Source of the DNA: Gammaproteobacteria bacterium | GTDB taxonomy: Bacteria; Pseudomonadota; Gammaproteobacteria; Pseudomonadales; Porticoccaceae | NCBI GenBank assembly: GCA_016708925.1 | Contig: JADJET010000004.1 | Span: 9,740-73,739, forward strand | DNA: 64,000 nucleotides | Direction: 5' to 3' | In this document: one piece after another, positions 9,089 through 17,137 of the stretch | How positions within the stretch are numbered: position 1 is the stretch's first letter | Layout: the number at the start of each line of letters is the position of its first letter | Translations under genes and position numbers: made by a program | Notes under the pieces: generated by a model | Database searches by the model: none | Seen by the model: the letters and a program-made list of their open reading frames with translations, nothing else | What the model was told of the DNA's origin: nothing

Positions 9089-11233
9089 TCAATCCGCTCC
9101 AGACACCGCGGCGCCGGGTACAGGCAATTCCAGCGAGGACGGGGACGGGGACGGCGGCACCGGCGCCTGCAGCAGCGTCTCGATCAATACACCCCACGGC
9201 GAGTCGGGGGCTTGCTCCCAGGCGATCTGATGCAGGGCCGCGAGCGCCTGCGCATCCTCGGCGAGGAAGCGTTTGTCGCCGGTACTGAGCGCACCGGGCC
9301 CGCCTGTCACGCAAGTTGCCAGCAAGCGCTCGCGAGCGCGCTGGCGCAGCGGCGTGTCGCCCCGGGGACGCGCCAACTGCAAGTGCAGGGCATTCGCGAC
9401 CGGGCTCAGCACGGCGCGCGGAAAACCCGAGAGATTCCCGGTCACCGGACAGCGGTAGGCGGTCAGATCATCCAGCACCGGTGGCGGAGTACTCTCCTCG
9501 GGCGCAAGCAGCAGGCCGGCGGCGCGCAGTCGGGCGCCGGCGCGATAACGGCTGAGCCACACCGAGATCGGCGCGGCAAACACCAGCGGTGCCGCCACCG
9601 GCAGCGACCAGAGGAAAAAACGCGGATCGAGCCAGTAGGCAAAGCCGATCCAGGCGAGGGCGAGCAGACTGCCCGGTGCCTGGCGGAGCAAGGCTTCCGA
9701 CCATCGCGTTTCCCGGGTGCGATTCTGTCCGGCCCAGAGCACCTGGGTATTGAGCAGCGCCTCGGTCACGAACTGGCTGTGCGCCAGCATCCGGATCGGC
9801 GCGAGCAGTGCCGACACCACCGTCTCAATCAGCAAACTGGCTGCCAGGCGCAGCGGCCCGCCCATGGCGCGGCGCCGGCGGCGGTCGAGCACGACGTCGA
9901 GAAAGGCCAGCACCTTGGGGGAAAACAGCACGATGGCGGTGACGCTGACCAGCATCAGCGCCCAGTCGGGACGCCATTCCGGCCACAACGGATGCAGGGC
10001 ATAGGGCTCGGGGAAATACGCCACCGGCAGCAGGGTCAGCACGGCGGTCTCCACCGTCACCGCCACCAGGAACGCAAACCAGAACACCGACGAACAGTAA
10101 TTCATGATGCCGTTGAGGAATGCCGCGCGATGCGCCGAGGCAAAGCCCGGACGAAACAAAAACGCGAGGTGCTGCAAGTTGCCCTTGACCCAGCGCCGGT
10201 CGCGGGCGAGCTCGTCCATCAGGCTGGGTGGCGCCTCTTCGTAGCTGCCGCCGAGGCCGGGCTCCAGCCAGACTTCGTATCCGGCACGGCGCAACAGCGC
10301 GGCTTCAACAAAGTCGTGGCTCAACACGGCGCCACGGAACAAACCCCAGCCGCGCAATTGCGGCAGGCCGGCATGGGCCATGAAGGGCGCGATTCGCAGC
10401 ACCGCATTGTGGCCCCAGAAAGTGCTCTCCCCCAGTTGCAGCGCCGCCAATCCGGCCAGAAACAGCGGTCCGTAAAGCTGCGAGCCAAACTGCTGCACGC
10501 GGGCGTGAAAGGTTTTGGCGTTAGCGAGCGCGGGCGCGGTCTGCAGGATGGCGATTTCCGGAGAGCGCTCCATCAGGCGCACCATGGTCACCAGGGCATC
10601 GCCGGTCATGATGCTGTCGGCGTCTAGGTGGATCATGTAGCGGTAGCTGTTGCCCCAGCGCGCGAGAAAATCGCTGATGTTGCCGGGCTTGCGCTTCACA
10701 TTGAGGGTGCGGCGACGGTAGTGGATGCGGCCATGGGCGCCGAGTTCTTCGCACAGTTCGAACCAGGCCTCGCGCTCCGCCAGCCACATCTCGGGATCGC
10801 GGCTGTCGGACAGAATGAAAAACTCGAAATGCGCCAGCGCTCCGGTTTGCGCCAGACTCCGGTAGGTCGCGCGCAGACCCGCGAAGCTGCGCTCGACCTC
10901 TTCGTGATAAATGGGGAACAAGACGGCGGTCGACGCCAGCGGCGTCGCCGCCAGGGTCGCGGCGTCGGTCCGTCGCAACGGGCTCATCCGGTCGCCCCCC
11001 AGACGCCGCAACACGAAACCGTACAGGGCAATCCAGAACCCGGCGGTGATCCCGGTGAACAGAAAACAGAACAGCACCAGGATGCATACTTCCAGAGGCT
11101 TGCCGCCGTGGTAAGGCAGCACCTGCCGCATGCTCCAGCCGGCCGCCGCGACCGACGCCAGCACCAGGCACAGAAACAGGGTGCGCCGCCAGCGCGCGCG
11201 CGCCTGCCAGCGGAAGCGCGCCGACTCAGCCAT
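9089..11233 (-). CDS. opgH: Glucans biosynthesis glucosyltransferase OpgH
   Basis: OpgH is an inner-membrane GT2 enzyme that polymerises and exports the beta-1,2-linked glucan backbone of osmoregulated periplasmic glucans. It has about 715 residues from the ATG at 11233; an alternative ATG is at 11266. Two N-terminal membrane helices precede the catalytic domain, with AVLFPIYHEE, MIHLDADSIM (DxD), the acceptor-side SHDFVEAALLRRAGYE and the processivity motif DRRWVKGN. A group of further helices follows. The start at 11233 overlaps the stop of the small upstream ORF by 8 bases, suggesting translational coupling in an opgG-orf-opgH operon. Confidence 0.93.
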   Translation of the reverse strand: MAESARFRWQARARWRRTLFLCLVLASVAAAGWSMRQVLPYHGGKPLEVCILVLFCFLFTGITAGFWIALYGFVLRRLGGDRMSPLRRTDAATLAATPLASTAVLFPIYHEEVERSFAGLRATYRSLAQTGALAHFEFFILSDSRDPEMWLAEREAWFELCEELGAHGRIHYRRRTLNVKRKPGNISDFLARWGNSYRYMIHLDADSIMTGDALVTMVRLMERSPEIAILQTAPALANAKTFHARVQQFGSQLYGPLFLAGLAALQLGESTFWGHNAVLRIAPFMAHAGLPQLRGWGLFRGAVLSHDFVEAALLRRAGYEVWLEPGLGGSYEEAPPSLMDELARDRRWVKGNLQHLAFLFRPGFASAHRAAFLNGIMNYCSSVFWFAFLVAVTVETAVLTLLPVAYFPEPYALHPLWPEWRPDWALMLVSVTAIVLFSPKVLAFLDVVLDRRRRRAMGGPLRLAASLLIETVVSALLAPIRMLAHSQFVTEALLNTQVLWAGQNRTRETRWSEALLRQAPGSLLALAWIGFAYWLDPRFFLWSLPVAAPLVFAAPISVWLSRYRAGARLRAAGLLLAPEESTPPPVLDDLTAYRCPVTGNLSGFPRAVLSPVANALHLQLARPRGDTPLRQRARERLLATCVTGGPGALSTGDKRFLAEDAQALAALHQIAWEQAPDSPWGVLIETLLQAPVPPSPSPSSLELPVPGAAVSGAD

Positions 11234-11540
11234 CGGTAGCGTCCGCCGCCGGACGGTGCTGGGCATGGCTTGCGAAATGCGGCCCGCTCGGCGCCGGCGC
11301 CGCGGTTACCGCGACCGGACGGCGGCCGCTCCAGGCGGGATCGCCAAGAATCTGGCGCCGCCAGGCGCGCAGATCGGGACCGCCGTGCGCGGCCAGCGTT
11401 ACCTGTAGCCGCGACACCGCGCCGGCGGCCTGCTGCGGCGCCACCCCGGCGAGACGCAGGTAGCCGTAGACGCGCAGCAGGGGAAGAAATTCCGGTTCAA
11501 ACAGCAACTGAACGGGCGGCGAAGCGGCGGCTGGCGACAT
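11226..11540 (-). CDS. Small hypothetical protein between opgG and opgH
   Basis: This 104-residue frame fills the whole gap between opgG (7 bases upstream) and opgH (overlap), which argues that it is translated. It has no signal peptide or membrane helix. The first half is a plausible helical domain (FEPEFLPLLRVYGYLRLAGV), and the C-terminal part is low-complexity, rich in Ala, Pro and His. In E. coli opgH directly follows opgG, so this is an insertion or a detached N-terminal extension of OpgH. I do not recognise a family. Confidence 0.55.
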   Translation of the reverse strand: MSPAAASPPVQLLFEPEFLPLLRVYGYLRLAGVAPQQAAGAVSRLQVTLAAHGGPDLRAWRRQILGDPAWSGRRPVAVTAAPAPSGPHFASHAQHRPAADATDG

Positions 11541-11547
11541 CGGCAGC

Positions 11548-13197
11548 TCAGGGCGTCAGGGAGTTGGCGAACGGCAGATGATAGCTCCAGGTCTCGCTCA
11601 GGGTGTCGTCGCCCAGATGCAGGAAGGCCCGCATTTCCATGCCGGATTCCGGTTCGGGGCGGACGACGAAGACCAGCCGCCAGCGGTCCGGCACCGGCAG
11701 GTATTCCACATATTGTTCGAGGACCTTGCCGCCGGCGACGCTGACATTGCCCGCCACGGGCGCATCGCGACCCTTGATCTTGCCGAGCCCGCCGCCGGCG
11801 AAATCGATCACGAAGCGGTAGGCCTCCGCCGGCGGGTGCCGACCCTGTGCGCCACTCGGCCGCCCGACGAGGGTATTCACAACGGTGGCGAGCGCGCTGT
11901 CGGGCTCGGGCCTGGCGCCCAGGAAGAGGTCATAGTCAAGGACGATACGCTGACCGGCAGGCACCGCTTTTTCGGGACTCCAGAACGCTACGATGTTGTC
12001 GTTGGTCTCGTCCGGGGAGGGAATTTCGACCAGCACGATACGCCCCGGCCCGGTGGGTTGCCGCAACGTCACCCAGGCTCCGGGACGTAACTGATAATTG
12101 GCGTCGCCGTCCTCGTAGGCGTCAAACCGGCGGTCCCGCTGCAACAGCCCGAAGCCCTTCGCGTTATTCACGGTAAAGCCGTACAACTCGGGCGTGCGCG
12201 GATTCAGCAGCGGACGCCACAGCCATTCGCCGCTGCCGTCGTTCACCAGCAGACCGTCGCTGTGATGCATTTCGGGCCGCCACTGACCGAGCGGGCGGGC
12301 GGTATTTTCGCCGTAGAAAAACATGCTGGTCAGGGGCGCCAGGCCCAGCATGGTGACCGGCTTGCGGGTAAAGATCTCCGCCCGCACGCTGACTCGGGTC
12401 GTTTCGCCCGGCATCACCGTGAATTCGTAACCACCGGCGACACTCGGCCCCTCGAGCAGCGCAAAAATCTTCATGCTGGTAGCGGTCGTGCGTGGCTGCT
12501 CCAGCCAGAATTCACTGAACAGCGGAAACTCCTCACCGCCCGGCAAGCCGGTGTCGATCGCCAGCCCGCGCGCCCACAAGCCGGGTACGCCGCCTTTGCC
12601 AACACCGCGAAAATAACTCGCGCCGCTGAATTCGACCACGGGCTCCGGCTCGCCGGCACGGTTGATCGGGTACTCCAGACGCAAACCGGCATAACCCAGA
12701 TCCGGCGGAATCCGTTTCACCAGATCGGGGTCGCCAAAGTCGAACTGCTCGCGATCGAAGGGTATATCGCGCACGCCTTCGGCCGTGACCCGACGAATCT
12801 TCACCGGATAGCGCTGATGTCGCGCGGGCGCGATGAAGGACGCCTGAAACTGCGAATTCGTGGCGCGCCACAGGCGGCGCTCGGGAAGGAAGCGGAACAG
12901 CCGCGCCTGTTCGTAAGACAGTTCCTGCAGAAAGGCCGGGATTTCCGTGGGCGCCCGATAAGGTTCGGCGGCGCGCTGCTTGGCCAGCGCCGCGACGTCG
13001 CGCAACTCGATGGCCTGCGCGGGCGCCGGCGCAACCGACAGCACCACCGCAGCAGACAGCAGCAGGGCGCCCATGGCGGCGCGACGCAGAAGGGGTTTGT
13101 GGATTCGGGGCAAGCTATTCACCGCAGTCGCCGCAGGCCGGGCTGTTATCGGGACCCACGCAGGATTCGGGCGGTGGGGGTTTGGCGTTCGTACCAT
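11548..13197 (-). CDS. opgG: Glucan biosynthesis protein OpgG (periplasmic)
   Basis: OpgG is the periplasmic partner of OpgH; the OpgG/OpgD proteins have been described as beta-1,2-glucan-acting enzymes (family GH186). The chosen ATG at 13197 gives 550 residues with a long N-region before the hydrophobic core MGALLLSAAVVLSVAPAPAQA and cleavage near AQA. An in-frame ATG at the start of that core is an alternative. The conserved segments are SGASYFRGVGKG, GLWARGLAIDTG, GEEFPLFSEFW, LAPLTSMFFYGEN, MHHSDGL and the ending LSETWSYHLP. It is the first gene of opgG-orf-opgH and is divergent from opgD. Confidence 0.92.
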   Translation of the reverse strand: MVRTPNPHRPNPAWVPITARPAATAVNSLPRIHKPLLRRAAMGALLLSAAVVLSVAPAPAQAIELRDVAALAKQRAAEPYRAPTEIPAFLQELSYEQARLFRFLPERRLWRATNSQFQASFIAPARHQRYPVKIRRVTAEGVRDIPFDREQFDFGDPDLVKRIPPDLGYAGLRLEYPINRAGEPEPVVEFSGASYFRGVGKGGVPGLWARGLAIDTGLPGGEEFPLFSEFWLEQPRTTATSMKIFALLEGPSVAGGYEFTVMPGETTRVSVRAEIFTRKPVTMLGLAPLTSMFFYGENTARPLGQWRPEMHHSDGLLVNDGSGEWLWRPLLNPRTPELYGFTVNNAKGFGLLQRDRRFDAYEDGDANYQLRPGAWVTLRQPTGPGRIVLVEIPSPDETNDNIVAFWSPEKAVPAGQRIVLDYDLFLGARPEPDSALATVVNTLVGRPSGAQGRHPPAEAYRFVIDFAGGGLGKIKGRDAPVAGNVSVAGGKVLEQYVEYLPVPDRWRLVFVVRPEPESGMEMRAFLHLGDDTLSETWSYHLPFANSLTP

Positions 13198-13468
13198 GCC
13201 AGATCGGCCGGAGCGCCGCGAATTGTAATGGACTTCACCAGCGGCGGACATGCGCTGACACGGCTTTCGTGCGCGGCGGCCCCGCGCCGGCACAAAATTT
13301 GTCCCATCAACCACGGAAACGCTTGCCCGCGAGGCATCGAACCTTTACTTTTGCCCCGCTTTGGGCACCCGACCCACCCAGCCCCGCGGGCAGCGCGCCC
13401 GCGTAACCAAACACCCGGAACTTGATGTCCGGAGTCCGAAAATCCAGAACCCGAATGAGGAGTCACCC

Positions 13469-15061
13469 TTGAGTGCAGTTGATCGCCGCCGGCGCAGGTT
13501 TCTGCAATGTCTGGTCCTGGCCTGCGTCGGTATCGCCGGGCTGGGCACGGACGCGGCTCAGGCCGCCGCCAAACATCTGGAATTCGGTCCCGCGCGGACC
13601 TTCAGTTTCGACGGGCTGATCCAGACTGCGCGCGACAACGCCGCCAAGCCCTATCGGGAGCCGCCGCGGCCAGGTGCCGAGGTGGTGGCCAGGATCGACT
13701 ACGACGAACACGGCCAGATCCGCTATCTGCCCGAGCTCGCGCTGGACGCCAACGGCCCGGGCGCCTATCCGGTAACCTTTTTCCACCTCGGCAAGTGGTT
13801 CCAGCAGCCCATGCACGCCTATGTCGTGGACCAGGGCAAGGCGCGCGAGATCCGCTACCGTCGCGACTACTTTTCGATGCCGAAGGACAATCCCGCCCGG
13901 CACATGCCGGACGACGCCGGCTTTGCCGGATTCCGGCTGCACGAATCCCGCCTGCGGGATGACTGGCGCACCCAGGACTGGGTGGCGTTTCTGGGCGCCT
14001 CCTACTTCCGCACCATCGGCGCCCAGGGGCAATACGGCCTCTCGGCGCGCGGCATCGCGCTCGACACCGCGGTCGCCGGGCCCGAAGAGTTCCCCATGTT
14101 CCGCGAGTTCTACCTGGAACCGGCCGCATCCACCGACGCACCGATGCGGATCTACGCCCTCCTCGACGGCCCCGGCATCACCGGCGCGTACCGCTTCGAT
14201 CTACACCGCGAAACCGGTGTGGTAATGGAAGTGGACTGCCGGCTGTTTCTGCGCCGCGACATCATGCGGTTGGGCATCGCGCCGCTGACCTCGATGTTCT
14301 GGTTCGGCGAGCACGGGCGCGGGCGCGAACTCGATTGGCGCCCGGAAATCCACGATTCCGACGGCCTGGCGATCTGGAACGGCGCTGGCGAACGCATCTG
14401 GCGGCCGCTGCGCAACCCGCCCTATCCCACGGCCGCGGCCTTTGTCGATTTCAACCCGCGCGGCTTCGGCTTCATGCAGCGCGACCGGAATTTCGATAAC
14501 TACCTTGATGGCGTGCTCTACGACCGCCGCCCGAGCCTGTGGATCGAGCCGCTGGGCGACTGGGGCGAGGGTTCGGTGCAGCTGGTGGAACTGCCTACCG
14601 ATGACGAGATCCACGACAACATGGTCGCCATGTGGGTGCCCGCCGGCGCCGCCAAGAAGGGCGCCGAATACAGCTTCCGCTACCGCATGCACTGGCTCGC
14701 AGACGAACCCTATCCCACGCCCAACCTCGCGCAGGTGGTGTCCACCCGCAGCGGCCGCGGCGGCGAGCCGGGCACCATCCGCAAGCCCGGCATCGTGCGC
14801 TATGTGGTCGAATTCGCCGGCGGCGAACTCCCCGGGCTCGCCAAGACGGCGAAGCTCGACGCCGTGGTCACCAGCTCGACGGGCCAGGATAAGATACTGC
14901 TCGCCCGCGCCGAGCCGGTACCCACCACGGAGCGCTGGCGGGTGCAGTTCGACCTGGCGGTGAATCCCGGCGAGGCCGTCGATCTGCGCCTGTTCCTGCG
15001 TCAGGGCGAGCGCGCGCTCAGCGAAACCTGGCTGTTCCAGCACCTGACCGCCGCCAACTAG
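13469..15061 (+). CDS. opgD: Glucan biosynthesis protein D (OpgD)
   Basis: This is the second member of the OpgG/OpgD family, 530 residues. The TTG at 13469 is preferred because GAGGAG lies 7-12 bases upstream and the protein then begins with a twin-arginine signal, DRRRRRFLQ followed by a hydrophobic stretch ending AAQA; OpgD is a known Tat substrate in E. coli. Body motifs are LGASYFRTIGAQGQYGLSARG, EEFPMFREFY, LGIAPLTSMFWFGEHG, EIHDSDGL and the ending LSETWLFQ. The product trims or shapes periplasmic glucans. Its TAG stop lies in the terminus of repeat copy B, which may have been inserted at the very end of the gene. Confidence 0.92.
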   Translation: MSAVDRRRRRFLQCLVLACVGIAGLGTDAAQAAAKHLEFGPARTFSFDGLIQTARDNAAKPYREPPRPGAEVVARIDYDEHGQIRYLPELALDANGPGAYPVTFFHLGKWFQQPMHAYVVDQGKAREIRYRRDYFSMPKDNPARHMPDDAGFAGFRLHESRLRDDWRTQDWVAFLGASYFRTIGAQGQYGLSARGIALDTAVAGPEEFPMFREFYLEPAASTDAPMRIYALLDGPGITGAYRFDLHRETGVVMEVDCRLFLRRDIMRLGIAPLTSMFWFGEHGRGRELDWRPEIHDSDGLAIWNGAGERIWRPLRNPPYPTAAAFVDFNPRGFGFMQRDRNFDNYLDGVLYDRRPSLWIEPLGDWGEGSVQLVELPTDDEIHDNMVAMWVPAGAAKKGAEYSFRYRMHWLADEPYPTPNLAQVVSTRSGRGGEPGTIRKPGIVRYVVEFAGGELPGLAKTAKLDAVVTSSTGQDKILLARAEPVPTTERWRVQFDLAVNPGEAVDLRLFLRQGERALSETWLFQHLTAAN

Positions 15062-15199
15062 CACCACGGCACGTAAGTTTCGACACATTACTGGCCATCG
15101 TCATTCGGGCAAGCTCAACAACGGCTGGATTTCCGCGCAAAAACTGGATGCCCGCCTTTGCGGGCATGACGTTCCCTTGTTTATATGTCGCACTACTAG
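15058..15199 (-). repeat. Dispersed intergenic repeat, copy B (inverted)
   Basis: This 142-base copy is the reverse-oriented partner of the element at 6815-6978, with near identity apart from a central gap of about 22 bases. It starts CTAG, which supplies the TAG stop codon of opgD, and ends TACTAG. Its GCCCGCCTTTGCGGGC palindrome could help terminate opgD transcription. Confidence 0.8.
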
Positions 15200-15358
15200 G
15201 GCGGCGTCGTTTGCGGAAGTGTCGGCGCCAAGCCGGCAGTGGCGGTAACTACATTGTCGTCGCAGCCGAACCGCTGACCGGCCGCTGAACAACTGCGGCG
15301 ACCAGAGCGCGCGGGGACATGGGCTACAATCCATTGTCCCCGCAGTGAGACGCTCAGC

Positions 15359-17134
15359 ATGGCCGTCGCGATCGCGCCCGAACAGGTTCTGGACCTTGCT
15401 CTGGCGCTGGAACATCTGGTGGACGCCGGCCTCGTTGCGCGCGCGGATGCCAATCTGCTCGCCGGCGGGAACCGCACCCGCGAGCAGTCGCTTCAGCACC
15501 CGTTGATCTATGTCGCAGCGCAACAGGTCGGCAATGCCGCCCGGCCCGGCCGGGTACTGGATCTTGAAACCCTGACCCAGTGGCTCGGCGAAACTGCGCA
15601 ACTGCCGGTGCTGCGCATCGACCCGCTCAAGGTCAAGGTCGCGGAAGTGGCGCGGGTGATGTCGTTCGAGTTCGCCAAGCGCCACGGCATCCTGTGTGTC
15701 GAAGCGAGCGCCGAGGAGATCGTCGTGGCCACGGCGCAGCCCTTCGTCACCACCTGGGTCTCGGGCCTCGAACAGGCCAGCCGCAAGCGCATCAAACGGG
15801 TGGTGGCCAACCCCGCCGATATCGAGAAATACACCCTCGAGTTCTACACCCTGTCGCGCTCGGTATCCGGCGCCGGCACCGCGATGCGCGGCACCCGCCC
15901 CGCGCTCAGCAATTTCGAGCAGTTGCTGGAGCTCGGCTCCCTCAAGGACCCGGACGCCCAGGATCAGCACATCGTCAATATCGTCGACTGGCTGTTGCAA
16001 TACGCCTTCGACCAGCGCGCCAGCGACATCCACATCGAACCGCGCCGCGAACTCGGCAAAGTCCGCTTCCGCATCGACGGCGTGTTGCACCCTGTCTACG
16101 AACTCCCGGCGCAGGTGCTGAGCGCGGTCACCAGTCGCCTGAAAATCCTCGGGCGCATGAACGTGGCCGAAAAGCGCAAGCCCCAGGATGGCCGGGTCAA
16201 GACCCGCACTCCGGCCGGCGGCGAAGTGGAACTGCGGCTCTCGACCCTGCCCACGGCCTTCGGCGAAAAACTGGTGATCCGCATTTTCGATCCCGAAGTG
16301 CTGCTGCGCAGCTTCATCGAGCTCGGCCTGAGTGGCGAAGACTACCAGCGCTGGCAGGGCATGGTCGGCCAGCCCAACGGCATCGTGCTGGTCACCGGCC
16401 CCACCGGCTCGGGCAAGACCACGACGCTCTATTCGACGCTGAAACAGCTCGCCACCGAGGAGGTGAATGTCAGCACGGTGGAAGACCCCATCGAAATGGT
16501 CGAGGACAGTTTCAACCAGACCCAGGTGCAGCCGCAGATCAACTTCAGCTTTGCCGAGGGCGTGCGCACCCTGATGCGCCAGGATCCGGACATCATCATG
16601 GTGGGCGAGATCCGCGACCTGGCGACCGCGGAAATGGCCATTCAGGCCGCCCTCACCGGTCACCTGGTGCTGTCCACCCTGCACACCAACGACGCGCCCA
16701 CCGCCATCACCCGGCTGCTCGATCTGGGGGTGCCGGCGCATCTGCTCAAGGTCACCCTGAACGGCGTCATGGCGCAGCGCCTGGTGCGCACCCTGTGCCC
16801 GCACTGCGCGCGCAAAACGCCGGCGGACATGGCCGCCTGGAAGGCGCTGGTGCAGCCCTGGAAAGCGCCGCCTCCGGCCCAGTTCGCCGAACCCGGCGGC
16901 TGCCTGGAATGTCGCGACACCGGCTATCTGGGGCGCCAGGGCATCTACGAAATCATGCTCATCAGCGAAACCCTCAAGCCGTTGATCGGCGAGCAGTGCG
17001 ACATCTCCGCCCTGCGCCTGCAAGCCATGCGCGAAGGCATGCGCACCCTGCGCCTGTCCGGCGCGCAGAAAGTCGGCGCGGGGATCACCTCGGTGGCGGA
17101 AGTGATGCGGGTGGCGCCGGACATGGGGCGTTAG
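15359..17134 (+). CDS. GspE/PulE/PilB-type secretion ATPase
   Basis: This is a hexameric AAA-type motor ATPase of the type II secretion/type IV pilus family, 591 residues. The N-terminal domain (about 60-165) resembles MshE/T2SSE-N. The core has SDIHIEPR, the Walker A motif GPTGSGKTTT near residue 345, the Asp box around TVEDPIE, the Walker B region RQDPDIIMVGEIRD and the His box LSTLHTND. A four-cysteine zinc element (CPHC near 480, CLEC near 515) matches GspE. No pseudopilin, secretin or platform gene is nearby. It stops 3 bases before glnE, so it is probably co-transcribed with it; which machine it drives is unknown. Confidence 0.9.
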   Translation: MAVAIAPEQVLDLALALEHLVDAGLVARADANLLAGGNRTREQSLQHPLIYVAAQQVGNAARPGRVLDLETLTQWLGETAQLPVLRIDPLKVKVAEVARVMSFEFAKRHGILCVEASAEEIVVATAQPFVTTWVSGLEQASRKRIKRVVANPADIEKYTLEFYTLSRSVSGAGTAMRGTRPALSNFEQLLELGSLKDPDAQDQHIVNIVDWLLQYAFDQRASDIHIEPRRELGKVRFRIDGVLHPVYELPAQVLSAVTSRLKILGRMNVAEKRKPQDGRVKTRTPAGGEVELRLSTLPTAFGEKLVIRIFDPEVLLRSFIELGLSGEDYQRWQGMVGQPNGIVLVTGPTGSGKTTTLYSTLKQLATEEVNVSTVEDPIEMVEDSFNQTQVQPQINFSFAEGVRTLMRQDPDIIMVGEIRDLATAEMAIQAALTGHLVLSTLHTNDAPTAITRLLDLGVPAHLLKVTLNGVMAQRLVRTLCPHCARKTPADMAAWKALVQPWKAPPPAQFAEPGGCLECRDTGYLGRQGIYEIMLISETLKPLIGEQCDISALRLQAMREGMRTLRLSGAQKVGAGITSVAEVMRVAPDMGR

Positions 17135-17137
17135 CCG

